Below, piece after piece: positions 52,213 to 63,286 of a stretch of 64,000 nt of DNA. The notes beneath the pieces are model-generated. The model ran no database searches. It saw only the letters and a list, made by a program, of their open reading frames with translations, and was not told the origin of the DNA. The translations under genes and the position numbers were made by a program. Every line of letters begins with the position of its first letter. Within the stretch, counting starts at the first letter, position 1. The stretch spans positions 3,596,001 through 3,660,000 of the forward strand of contig CP110631.1 of NCBI GenBank assembly GCA_026210745.1. The letters are read 5' to 3'. Source of the DNA: Exobasidium rhododendri. Lineage: Eukaryota; Basidiomycota; Exobasidiomycetes; Exobasidiales; Exobasidiaceae.

Positions 52213-53626
52213 ATGTCTTCCTACGCCTCTGGTCTACAGTCGCCCCAGTGGCCAGCGGACAAGCCTCTAGCCTTGAACATCGCGCACTACATCCCTGTCA
52301 GAGAGGGTCACCCTCCACCGGGCACAGTACCTGATGACATTGTCCCGGAAGGACGAGAGAAGCCAAAGCTCTTTACTAGTGTCCAATTCCCTGTCACCAA
52401 GTCGATTACCTTGAAGAATAGAATCGTAGTAAGGTAGGTCTCATAGACGAGTAGGGGCCGGTTGAAGGGACAATAATTGTCGTCTGACGCTGTTTTGTGT
52501 AATTGGCAGTCCCATGTGCCAGTACTCCTCCCACGATGGATTCGTCACACCGTACCACTTGGCACATCTTGGATCGTTTGCATTGCATGGAGCAGGAACA
52601 ATAATGATCGAAGCGTGTGGTGTGACGCCTCAAGGTCGAATCACCCCACAAGATTGCGGCTTGTACAAGGACGAGCATGTGCCGGCTTTTACATCTCTCA
52701 TCTCCTCGCTGAAGTCCTTCACGGCTGATCTTTGCGTGGGCGTGCAGCTCGCTCACGCTGGCAGAAAGGCAAGTACCTGGAGCCCCTTCCATCGAGGAGA
52801 GAAGCAGGTGAAAGATTACGTCACCAAGGAAGAAGGAGGCTGGCCAGACGAAGTGATTGCACCCTCTGCACTTTCATATGGACCTGGTTGGATTGTTCCA
52901 AAAGAAATGACTATAGAGGATATTCAGCAGATGAAGAAGTACTTTGTACAGGCAGCTCAAAGAGCTTTCAAGGCAGGCTGTGACTTTGTAGAACTCCACG
53001 TAGCTCATGGATATCTTCTCCATTCCTTCATCTCGCCTTTGTCGAACACTCGAACGGACAAGTATGGTGGCAGCTTTGAGAATCGCATTCGGATCGTTCT
53101 TGAGATCGTTCAAGACATCAAAAAGGAGTTTTCCGACAAGAGTGTGTGGATTCGAGTCAGTTCGACCGATTATGCTGAACACGTCCTCGCGGAAGGAAAG
53201 GAGTCCTGGGAAGAAGAGCAAACAAAAAGGTTTGCAAAAGAGTTGACGAAGGTCGGAGTGGATGTTTTAGATTGCAGTGCAGGAGGATTAGTACACTTTC
53301 AAAAGATTACACCCAAACCTGCTTATCAACTACCTTACGCCTCTGGAGTTTCGTCGTTGAAACTACCAAACTTGCTAGTTGGCTCCGTCGGAATGTTGGA
53401 AGGTGATGAATTTGCAGGACAAGTCGCCGAGAGAGCCCTTCAGAACAATGACGCTCAACTCGTATTCCTAGCAAGAGGTCTTTTGGCCAATCCAAAGTGG
53501 CCTGAAGAGGCTGCAGTGGAGTTGATGGGAACACGATGCGCTGGAACACCTCAGTATCACCGCGTCCACCCTTCCAAACCAGGCGTCAGCTCCAAGCCAC
53601 CTCCCACTGCGCAAAACAACAATTAG
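52213..53626 (+). CDS. NADH:flavin oxidoreductase (Old Yellow Enzyme, YqjM-like)
   Basis: FMN-dependent ene-reductase reducing activated C=C bonds with NAD(P)H. Two exons, 52213-52433 and 52510-53626; 445 residues. Motifs in order: NRIVVSPMCQYSS (the intron splits the Ser codon), GTIMIEACGVTPQGRITPQDCGLY, QLAHAGRKAS, FVELHVAHGYLLHSF, SNTRTDKYGGSFENR, and a late VFLARGLLANP near the FMN phosphate site. The SPMCQY Cys and the HAGRKA motif place it in the YqjM/class III group. In the usual HGAHGYL motif this protein has HVAHGYL. ATG 52147 would add 22 residues (MRSLPFGTILRHLHPAPSL) resembling a mitochondrial presequence. Confidence 0.92.
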
Positions 53627-54908
53627 AGCTGACCGATAGATAGCTACGAATGTAGGCGTTATTATCATCACAATAGAGCTGTCTGTTCTATTGACAAAAG
53701 CTGGTCTGTAGACTACGAGGAGTCAAGTTGTGAGAGTATGCTACGCCACTTAGAAGATAGATGCGTGTTTGCAGATGTAGACATACATTCGCCCATTGTT
53801 CTCCCTTTTTCTCAATCTAATTACTGTAAGATTAAACTTTTTTAAATTCAACTTTGTACCTCCATTGCTTACATGCTCACTCCTCCATTGTTCTCAACAA
53901 TTAGCGCCCCTTCTCGAATTTCAGACGAACAGGTCCTTATGTGGCATACTGCTGACATGCTGTCCTCTCGCTACTGAGAACCAATTGTGGCTTGCGTGGG
54001 TGGACGGTGCTGAAGACTGGCTACGTGCTGGAAATTTCTTTAGACGAAAGAGATTTAAACGGGAGATAGAAGAGATGACAACAAGCAGAAGTCGAGCGGA
54101 AGAAAGGGCAGGATGAGCATTGCTTCACTGGACGAGTGCAAGGCCAGATACATAATCTGCAGATCCTACTGTACCATGCAAGTGGGCGTAGCTTTGGTAA
54201 AAAGAAGGCATGCAAGCTTTCAATGCAGGGAGGAGCAGGAGGACTCATCTTTGGTAATGGGAACAGGGCACTTGACACTACAATCGGCAAGCGAACAGTA
54301 TTCCTGTCTTCTCTTTGAGCGATATGCAGCATAGAGAACAAAGAGACGTCACACATCTACAAATGTTCAATCGTTGGCGCAATTTAGGGAAGAAGCCACA
54401 CATTCTTCCTCCCCTCTCCTACGGGTGTACAATGGAAGATTAAAGGTGTTCTGACGACACTTGTCCCAGTCTATCATTCACTCTTACATATGGCATAGCT
54501 CCATAGCGTTGGCCTTCCGTCCCTTTGATATGTCAACCGAATTGTGAAGGGTAGAGGTATAGAAAGCGCTGGTAGCTGTCAGGCTTATCAGCAGATGTCG
54601 TGTCCCTTTGTTCTCCTTTGTTCTTTCGAATACTGGCCGTCCAGGGATCCATCCTGTCCTTCTTAACGTCACACCTCTTCCCTGGTCTTACAGGTCTCCC
54701 CTCTCCCTCTCCAATTTGTTCTCTCTAATCTTGTTCGCTTCAAGCATACCCACCTGGCTGTGGTGTCAATGTCAAGGACGACTCAGCATAACCTACATCT
54801 CTAATTCGTCGGCAGCCTAACACTTACCGCCATTCCTAAAGAATCTCCCCCTCGCCATACAACAGAAACTACTTTTCGAAGCGTACACAAAGCAAAATAA
54901 GCAGAGAG
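53627..54908. other. long intergenic region upstream of the HMG-box gene
   Basis: About 1.3 kb with no convincing gene on either strand. Presumably includes the long 5' leader and promoter of the HMG-box factor; the last 250 bases are C/T rich. Confidence 0.4.
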
Positions 54909-57073
54909 ATGGTGCCGTATACGTCTCACTTTGACAACGAGGAAAGTTCGTCAAGTATCGACATGGATCTAACGGAAGACGCAGAGACTCAAGCACCCCT
55001 CTTAACGCTGGAACCGCCTACACCACTCGACACAGGTCTGCCTCTCTCTTTCTATCACTTCGCCTCTCCTCGCTCCTCAATGTCTCAGCATCGCAAAGGT
55101 GAGTCGTGTATTGACATGTTGCTGAAGCATGACTCAGCTTAAATGTCAGCAAATGCCTCTTCTCTTTCCCTTTTTCAGCTTCGCTTGCCTCACATAGTAG
55201 TGAGCAGTCCACTTCCCACACCCAATCCAGTTCCATTTTTGCGTGGCAAGAGAGTTTGGGGGTCGGTTCACCCAACATGGACGAGACAGAATCAAGACCG
55301 ACTAGTGTTTCAGGATACAGCATGTCCGGTGCCAGTTATTCGGGGGAGGACTCGTTCAGCGCTCTCAGTCCCCAAGCTAACTACAGGCGCTCATCAGAAA
55401 AGCTTACAGTGGATGACGATGGAGGAGAGAGAGGTGGGAAGGCGAAGAGTAAGAACAAGTCACACTCGAGGAAGAAAGCGCCTGGACATGTGAACCGACC
55501 TAGGAATGCGTTCATCTTGTTTCGTTCTCACACAATTAACAACGATCTCATTCCAACTTCATTCGGGGTGAAAGACAATCGAGCAATCTCCTGCATCGTT
55601 GCGTCACTCTGGAATAGCCTACCCATGGAGGAGAAAGATCAATGGAAGTACGAAGCGGAAAAGGAAAAGGAATGGCATCGTCTACAATATCCTGATTATC
55701 AATTCAGGCCGGATGCCAAAGGGTACTTGTCCTCTTCTCCCTCCTCAAGATCAAAGCCCAGAAAGAATGCAAAACCGGAAAAGGGACAGAAGGAAAAGTG
55801 TGAATTGATCGCAGAACAGATCTTGAAAGCGCATGGCAGGATCGACGAAAATCAAGCAGAAGAAGCCAAAAGGAGAAAAGCAGCAGCCGCCTCCAAAAAG
55901 GGAAGCAGGGTGAGAACGGACAACCTCCCCAAAGCGAGAAAGTCGACAAAGGCGGTCAAAAGAAAGGAAGTAGTTCAACCGCAAAGCCTTGAAGAGGAAG
56001 ATGATGCAGAAGCAGAATACAAGGCGCCAGCAGCATTGACTGGCCGAAGGCGCTCCTCTTCTCTTCCCTCGGACCTGAGAAACAAAATGTCTACTCATCC
56101 GGACGGTCCTACCTTGACCTTCGAGCCAAATCACAGCCACTTTTCTTCGTGGCAAACTCGACTGGAAGAGGTAGAGAGGACGAGGCAGGGGTCCCGTGGC
56201 GAGCAACAAGATGTCGATCTCGCCGACGTCAAAAGAGAGAGCGGTATGAAAGACCTGATGCTGCCACCGCTTCATTCATTTTCCGATCGTAGGGAAGGCT
56301 TTCGACCTGCACCGCTTGCCTTTGCCGAGTCGAACCATCTTCACATCGGCGACACCAGCCTGATCTCTCCGCGAACGACCCTCTCGACAAGCATGCCACC
56401 GATCGCCTCCCCTCGATACTTGCAGACCCTCCTCCACAATCGAGCCAAACCCAGCACGCCTTTGGCATCACCTCGTCTTTTTGCGCCTTTCCAGAGGAGT
56501 GACGACGCCATGCTACTCTCACCAATCAAGTCAGTATTCAGATTCGATCACAGAAGGAGCAGCAGTGTTACCTGGCCAGCTTGGCCTCGCCTCTCTACCA
56601 GTGATTTTGCATTACCCCCCCTACGGACACGACAATCGAGCAGCTGTCTCTCTCCTCCTCTTTACCATTCCTTCACCTCCTTTGACACCGCTACTGAGCA
56701 GCATCTGGGAGAGGACAATGACGACCTCTTTGCTCAAGCAGCCAGAGCGGCCAACGTGTCTCTTCATCATGAGATTATATCACCTACTCTTGAATCGTAT
56801 CATGATCGATGTGACGCCCGCAAAAAAGCAGAAGCAGGAAGCGAGGCACATGGGCAGTGCGATGGCTTGACTGGTCCTAGTCGTCAAGTCACTATCAAAG
56901 TGGAGGATCAGAGAGAGGAGCAGAAGGAGGAGAAGGAGGAAGAAGAAGAAGAAGAGGAAGTGTACCAACTCGATTCCGACTCGGAGGAAGATGAAGAAAT
57001 GCGTGAGGATGTAGCTCGCACCAACGAGAACCTCAACTTCGATTACCTGGCTCTTCACGATCCTGCCCCGTAG
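54909..57073 (+). CDS. HMG-box transcription factor (MATA_HMG type)
   Basis: Nuclear DNA-binding protein. Exons 54909-55098 and 55179-57073; 694 residues. A polar, Ser-rich N-terminus leads to one HMG box at about 168-240: VNRPRNAFILFRSH, then NNDLIPTSFGVKDNRAISCIVASLWNSL (in part shown), then EKDQWKYEAEKEKEWHRLQYPDYQFRP. The RPRNAFILFR start is that of sequence-specific fungal MATA_HMG factors (mating-type, Rop1/Prf1-like), not of abundant chromatin HMGB proteins. A basic Lys-rich region follows (possible NLS). The C-terminus is a Glu-rich run ending in SDSEEDEEM, possibly an activation domain. Which regulator it is cannot be told. Its stop is followed by an 11-C run and an AC repeat. Confidence 0.9.
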
Positions 57074-57076
57074 CTT

Positions 57077-57106
57077 CCCCCCCCCCCAACACACACACAC
57101 ACACAC
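57077..57106. repeat. C11 run followed by AC microsatellite
   Basis: A run of 11 C at 57077-57087, then alternating AC to 57106, just after the HMG-box stop codon. Length-variable in principle. Confidence 0.85.
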
Positions 57107-58079
57107 AAAAACAAGCTGTCTCGCTATCGTCGAATCCATCTCTCTCTCTCAAAGGCTGCTCTACTATCTTACTTACTACCCGTGGCTTGCTCTTTGATTA
57201 ATGTCTTGACCTACACTCGGACCCTCTAATAATACTACTTTGCTTGTATCAACTCCTTGCGAATGCTAGATGCATACCTTCTCGCGAATCACCTCTAATT
57301 TCATTGCATTGAAAACGTATCCAATTATCGTCATTAGAAGTCTTCCAGCCAGGACGAGGCTTCTCCAGAGTAGCCCCCCAAGGACCGGGTCTCCAGGTCT
57401 GCTGCTAGGACGATTGAGAGTCGCGGACTAGTCCATGTGGCCTCGCTTCCCACTTAGAAGTTTTCAATCCGCCTTTGGTAGATCGCGCTTGATCTGATAA
57501 AAACTATCCTAGCTGCCCATGCATCAAGGTCTGCATCTTCCTTATACTGAATACGAATATAGGCGCGTTTTGTATAGAGAAAGGAAGAAAAGGTTATCTG
57601 ATGGTGCGACCTGATTACGACTGCATGTCTTATACCGACAATGATAGTGGTCTCAATAGAAGGAACAAATTTGTACTGAATTCAGGTATAGGAAAAGAAG
57701 TTGCGAACTTTTTATTTAGGAGGAAGCCACTGTCAGATGTCAGAAGTATTGTATATACATACTCTCGGTCTAGTGAGAATGATACGGCTAGACTACGCTA
57801 GGCGAGGGGAGAAGGAGGGCGAGGGGGGATCTGGAAAAAGAGCAGAGTTTCCGCCCCGTTTTAGAGGCAGGGGGTGGTAGAAGATTTATCTGATTGTGCC
57901 GCTCGAGATTGAAAAGCAGAAGATTGCTCGAAGGACATGCGACTTTGATCCTGATCCCAATCCTGCCGCTCTCGGTGTCATCCCTACTCTTCGCCCCCCC
58001 TTCTTCCTCTCCCATCTGGCCTTCTCTTTTTCTCCCCTCCGCACGCCATTTCCTCCCCCTCCGCCCCGCCTCTACCACC
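57107..58079. promoter_or_regulatory. intergenic region upstream of FTR1 with candidate GATA sites
   Basis: About 1 kb. Contains TGATAA at 57495-57500 and AGATAA (reverse strand) at 57594-57599 and 57886-57891. GATA factors such as Urbs1 of smut fungi repress iron-uptake genes through GATAA-type sites, so these are candidates. A C/T-rich leader precedes the start. Confidence 0.35.
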
Positions 58080-59567
58080 ATGTCGACATACACTGGCAAC
58101 AAGGTCTTTGCGCCTGCGATTTTCTTTATTGCCTTCCGGGAGGCGCTCGAAGCTGCTTTGGTGATTGGAATCCTCTCAGGTATGCTGGAGAGGATTGTCG
58201 TGGTCGACAAGGACGAGACTGTCGATACAGATAAAAACAAGGAAGCTCGACTACTCGTGAAGAAGTTGAGACGCTATGTGAGTCTAGAAGGTCTGCCTGA
58301 GGCAGGAGGCAAGAGCAATGAAAAGAGACTAAAACACACCACTACATCTCCCTACTCCTCCGTGCAGATCTATGCTGGGGCAGGATTTGGACTCCTGATT
58401 GCATTTGCGATCGGAGCAGCTTTCTTGGCCGTGTTTTACACTCAAACCACAGATCTTTATGGGAAGTCCGAGGAGCTTTGGGAGGGTGTCTTCAACTTGA
58501 TTGCTGTGTGCTTGATCACACCAATGTCTCTGGCCATCTTGCGGGCAGACCGAAGTCGAAATAAATGGAGAAAGAAGCTAGCAAGAGCGTTTGCTGGTAT
58601 TCACACTTCCAAGGAAGGTGTCAAGGCAATTGTTACTGGGGAAGCAAGTCACGCTACCGATGAATCACTGTCGTCATCGGCGGCATCAACCTCATCTAAG
58701 ACTGCAGACGATGGAGAGAAGGCCCCAAACGAGATCAGCGAGGTCAAAGATCCGCTGCCTTCGTCTCCTGCCGAAGTGCATCACACACACGTCCTGTCAT
58801 CGGAGAATATTCCGCTAGACGATCAAATCCCACCCCACTCGGGTGGTCTCAAAGGAGTCCTTCAAACCTTTTGGCTCGTTGTCAAGAAGCCATTCACGGG
58901 AGAAGCAAAAGGAGCAACTGCCATCTTCATCATTCCATTCATCACTACACTCCGAGAAGGACTGGAGGGAGTCGTCTTTATCGGGGGTGTCTCTCTTGGT
59001 TTGCCGGCCACTTCGATCCCTCTACCTGCTATTGTTGGCATCTTCTGTGGTCTATTGTGCGGTTTCATCGTGTTCAAGGCTGGTAGTTTCAGCAAAGTCC
59101 GAATGTGAGTGTATGGCCTGACAAAGGACAGTCGTCACTACCGTCTCACGCTTCCCTCACTTTCCCTCTCCCTACGCCTTCCATCTCTGTTCAGCTTCCT
59201 CATCTTGTCGACCTGCGTCTTGCTCATTATTGCCGCCGGTATGATTTCGAGATCCGTATACTACTTTCAATTCTACTACTATGTCAGGCAGGTCGGCGAT
59301 GCAGCGGCAGAGAGTGGCAGTGGACCTGGCTCATACAACGCCCTGAATTACATCTGGCACATCAACTGTTGTAATCCAGAAGACAAGACAAACGGTGGCA
59401 GTGGGTATGCCATTCTGAACAGCTTGGTCGGATGGAATAATACGGCAACGATCGGGACAATCCTGAGCTACATCTTCTACTGGCTGGCAGTAGCATCCTA
59501 CCTCATCTACTCGATGATCAAAGAAAAGAGGAGTCGAAAGACTGGCTCCAGAGCGTTGAGCGCATGA
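58080..59567 (+). CDS. FTR1: FTR1, high-affinity iron permease
   Basis: Plasma-membrane permease importing Fe(III) made by a multicopper ferroxidase (Fet3). Three exons, 58080-58277, 58368-59104, 59195-59567; 435 residues. Both iron-binding motifs are intact: REALE at 20-24 and REGLE at 262-266. Several hydrophobic spans occur (IYAGAGFGLLIAFAIGAAFLAVFY, IFLILSTCVLLIIAAGM). A roughly 100-residue Ser/Glu/Thr-rich cytosolic loop separates the two halves, longer than in yeast Ftr1. Splicing joins RRY to IYAGAGFG and SKVR to IFLILSTC; the first intron (90 bases) is stop-free and in frame. No ferroxidase gene is present in this window. ATG 58080 has a good context (ACCACCATG). Confidence 0.95.
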
Positions 59568-60027
59568 TGCGGTGCCAATAGAGGATGATCTTCATCATCC
59601 ACCCCGGGTCACCTTACGCATCTCACACAATTTGTATCCTATATCTTCACATCATCACCTTGAAATGTCCATCTTGACATGACTCTGTCTGTTGCTGTGT
59701 CTCTCCACCGCTAGACAGGATCCTGCTCCATCTTCATCACGTAAGCAGTGATGGTGTAATAATATTAAACAACGCGAAAGCGCTTCTGAACCCTTTCCTG
59801 GTCAAAAGCGCCTCCACTCACGAATCAGAACCCCCCAAAGCAAAGTTACCTTAGCGTCACTTTACGACCACTCTCCATTGCCCATCATTTGGTTCTCAAA
59901 GAGACTCGCCATCTTGCCATTGCTAGCACGGCTACTACGTCTTAGTCCAGTAGCTGCGCAGGCCCCTTCCACAACACGGAGCATACGTCGATCTGCGCAT
60001 AATCATAATCAGAAACAATTTGGCAGT
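59568..60027. other. intergenic region, FTR1 to DUF2237 gene
   Basis: 460 bases. The right part (about 59750-60027) stays open in the frame of the next gene with no ATG; see finding. Otherwise the 3' end of FTR1 and a promoter. Confidence 0.35.
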
Positions 60028-60593
60028 ATGACCGAGATGGAAAAGTCGATTAACGTGCTAGGGGAGCCGTTGCAGGAGTGTGGAACAAGTCCAGTCACTG
60101 GCTTCTTTCGCGATGGGGTGGGTGATCTCTGGTATCCTCTTGTCGCTCCCTGTGCGATCAACCTGCTGACGAGAACCAATTCTGTCCCTCTGCTCCCGCT
60201 CTTCCCCTCCAGTATTGCAATACCTCGACGCAAGACAACGGCTCTCACACTGTTGCTGCCGTCGTCACCGACAAGTGGCTCACCTTCAGCGCAGAGAGGG
60301 GCAACAACCTCCGACCGATGCTTTCCGATGGCTGCAGATGGTGCCTATGTGCTTCTCGATGGAAGGAATCACTTGATGCGTGGAAGCGAGGTGAGATCGA
60401 GAAAGACGCCGTCCCAAAGTGAGTACACCTGTAAGCAAGTGAGAAGACTCTTTTTCCAGTGATCGCATATTGAAAGCCCGGCCTCTCTCTCCTTCTTTTC
60501 TCCGACAGGGTCATGCTTTCTGCTACCCATAAACAAGCACTACACAAGATCCCACTCGAGGACTTGCGAGCGTTTGCTGCCGATGGTAGATAA
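60028..60593 (+). CDS. DUF2237 protein
   Basis: Exons 60028-60117, 60213-60418, 60509-60593; 126 residues, the usual length of this small family found in bacteria and eukaryotes. The pattern is exact after splicing: NVLGEPLQECGTSPVTGFFRDG, then CNTSTQDNGSHTVAAVVTDKWL, then RWCLCASRWKESLDAW, then VMLSATHKQALHKIPLEDL. Conserved Cys residues could bind a metal; function is not established. The 95-base first intron starts GTGGGT. ATG 60028 is the first in frame, though upstream sequence in the same frame resembles a mitochondrial presequence. Confidence 0.85.
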
Positions 60594-60993
60594 GTCTTTC
60601 GATCGCTTTTTGAAATGAATGGTGCATTGAATTTTCATCTAGAAGGGTGTGACACGCAGGCCGTCTGCAAGGAAAGACGAATTGATCTCAGTCGACTGTG
60701 CATATGAACGCGCCCAAAAGTATCAGATACGCCTCGAAATGTGGAAAGCGCAGTGCTCCACTGTCTGTTCACTTCAGGCGGAGTGAACGGACCTCCGCTG
60801 CCATTTAGTAAAGACATATTGATTGCGTTGAAAAACGGGGAGCGGCCACCTGCACTGAGATCTGCATCTTCACATTGTGACTCTCTGCCAATTGCAGACT
60901 TCCCCTTTTTCTCCTCTCTTTGACTCTCCCCTCTCCAGCGACTGACTCCGCCTTCATCCCTCTACTCTCCTTCCTACCAGTCAGCATTCCACA
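60594..60993. promoter_or_regulatory. promoter region of the deacetylase gene
   Basis: 400 bases ending in a strongly C/T-rich leader directly before the start codon. No named site identified. Confidence 0.35.
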
Positions 60994-62842
60994 ATGCGTC
61001 TAGTCACCGTGGCCATTGCTCTTAGTGCAGCATTCGTGCCCGCATGTCTTTCTCACGAACACGATCTTTTCTCGAGAGGATGCGGCGGCAAGTCTCACAG
61101 AGAACATCTCAACCGTCGACAATTGGCATCGACGGCGAGTGAAGGCGCCACACCCGATACCTCTGGAGGAGCTTCTGCAGCAGGATACAGCTGTGATTCT
61201 AGCACTTGTAAGGCGCCTGCATGCATGTGTGCGAGCACAAAGCCACCTGGAAACTTGGCCCTCAGGTGAGACAGCGGAGTAAGCTGCATATCGTGAAGAC
61301 GTTCCTAATGTATGCGGTCTTTGCTTGCAGCGATGTACCTCAATTCATTACCCTGACGGTGAGTGAACAAGCTACTGTGACTTCTAGCTGCATTCCAGGA
61401 TTGACCAGATTTTTCTTGCTTTGAATCCTCTCAGGCTGACGACGCTATTCAGTCGTACACAATCGATGCTCTCAACAAACTTGTCACTGGTCGCAAAAAC
61501 CCAAATGGATGCCCAGTCAGCACCACATATTTCACGTCGCTCGATTACACAAACTATTCAATGGTCACCGACTTTTACGTGGCCGGAAATGAGATTGCGG
61601 ACCACACCATTACCCATGTAGGCACACCCAACATCTCCGAGGTGAGTCTAGAGATTCGATTTTGGTGGATGCTTTTGGAAATGTGCATCCTTGCTGACTT
61701 AAAAAGGGCCGTGTCTATAGGTGTCGGGTAATTTGATTGCGCTCAACGCCCTAGCTGGTATTCCTTACAAAGAGCTGGCAGGATTTCGAGCTCCCTTTCT
61801 CAATTATAGCGTTGCGACTCTACAGGACCTATCTAAGCAGAAGTTTACCTATGATTCCAGCGCCACTTCTAGCGTCGCTGTCACAGACAACAACACTGAC
61901 GCATTCTGGCCTTACACTCTTGACAATGGCCTGGCCAATGATTGCCAGGTGGACGGACTGACGGGAGTCTGTCAGGGCTTGCCAAAGATTCCCGGGCTGT
62001 GGGAAATCCCAATGTACTCGACTTTCAATTCTGACAAGACCATATTGGGTCTCATGGATCCTTGGTTGGAGGTGACGGACAATTCCAAGACCTTAGCAGC
62101 ACTCAAGGCCACATTCACCGATCACTACAATGCACAAAAGCAACCCTTCGGACTGTACTCTCACCCCATCCACATTTCGACAACCTATCCCGGTGCACCC
62201 GTGGCTACCAATACTGCGATTGTGGCTACATTGAACCAGTTCTTAGACTTTGCTTTGGCCTCTTCTCAATTTCAGAATGTCTGGATGATCAACAACAAGC
62301 AGCTTCTGGCCTGGATGAAGAATCCGGTCCCTGCAAGCCAGCTGAACACGCTTGAAGAGTTCCAATGTCAAACGCCTAATCCATCGCAGGCCAAGCTTTG
62401 CTCCGGTATTCCAGCCAAGGAGGACAGTCTTATCATAAAGTGCATCAGCGACACACCGGGAGATTCGCTCAACAATTCGCCTTTCAATACTTGCTACGGA
62501 TGTCCCACCGTACGACCTACGCCCGATCAACCTAACCCTCCGCAGAAGAACAATGACGGTAGCGTTCGAATTCGCATTGGCGACAACTGTGATACGCCAT
62601 TTTGGGATCCCGTTGCAGGTAAATGCCTGAACAGTGGATATACTGATGACACTCGAGCCATTGGACCCAATGGAGCCAACTTGACAAGCTCAGCCACAAC
62701 AAACGTCGCTAACACGACAGGCAGCGCTGTAGATGGTTACGAGACGTTCGGCGGTGCCGCTTCCTTGCATCAGAGCAGTCGAGCTACAGCAGGCTGTCTC
62801 GGCCTTTCCTTGCTTTTGGCTGTAGTAAGCTTGTATCTCTGA
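60994..62842 (+). CDS. secreted GPI-type polysaccharide (chitin) deacetylase-like protein
   Basis: Carbohydrate esterase family 4 fold, acting on cell-wall chitin or similar polymers outside the cell. Exons 60994-61265, 61331-61358, 61435-61641, 61721-62842; 542 residues. Signal peptide at 1-20 (MRLVTVAIALSAAFVPACLS), then a Cys-rich stretch (CDSSTCKAPACMC). CE4 motifs: LTADDAIQ with Asp 102-103, DHTITH with His 157 and 161, and GFRAPF at 190-195. Motif 1 has DDA in place of the common DDG. A second Cys-rich part follows (CYGCPTVRPTP). The end is Ser/Thr rich and closes with a hydrophobic CLGLSLLLAVVSLYL after a small-residue region, as for a GPI anchor. Many N-glycosylation sites. Exon 2 has only 28 bases. 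Substrate is inferred. Confidence 0.87.
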
Positions 62843-62937
62843 TTGGGTCGTCTCTTTTCCTGTCTCTCGTCTACGAGGCTATACGACGTCATGCTTTCAT
62901 CTTTCTTTCTCTCTTCCTTTCTCCCATATCGTCGTCA

Positions 62938-62968
62938 TCACCACCACCACCACCACCGTCATCATTAT
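62938..62968. repeat. CCA/TCA trinucleotide repeat
   Basis: A short run of six CCA units merging into TCA units, about 100 bases beyond the deacetylase stop, probably in its 3' untranslated region. Confidence 0.7.
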
Positions 62969-63119
62969 CATACACCATAACATCTCTGTTACATAGTCTC
63001 ACATCCATTTCAGCGACAGGCTTCACAAGAATGCATCCAACTATTCGCTGTTCTCGCGTACAGTAGAACCTCCGAGTTTTAATACGATTTGTCTTAATAA
63101 CCCCCCAATGTTAATGAAA

Positions 63120-63143
63120 ACAGCCCGGTCCCCGATTTGGACC
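63120..63143 (+). repeat. candidate terminal repeat of the pogo-type element
   Basis: The sequence beginning ACAGCCCGGTCCCC and ending TTTGGACC resembles Fot1/pogo terminal repeats in composition and sits about 125 bases before the transposase stop. The flanking TA dinucleotide expected of the family is not directly adjacent, and the other end is outside the window, so this is a guess. Confidence 0.25.
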
Positions 63144-63223
63144 TATGGAAATACTAAGAACCTCTCAGACCTAATTCCTAATGCAATTCGAAGAATTTTT
63201 AAGCCTGATATTAAGACTGGGAG

Positions 63224-63286
63224 GTTACACGTGGGAGTGACTTGGCTACACGTGGGAGTGACTTGATTACACGTGGAAGTAACTTG
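63224..63286. repeat. three tandem 21-base repeats, each with CACGTG
   Basis: Units at 63224-63244, 63245-63265 and 63266-63286. Units 1 and 2 differ at one base; unit 3 is more divergent. Each contains the palindrome CACGTG. The last unit overlaps the transposase stop codon. Confidence 0.9.

Noticed and set aside
57894-58079. Upstream extension of the FTR1 frame
   Set aside because: Begins at a GTG in a C/T-rich leader; the ATG at 58080 has a strong context and gives the normal permease start.
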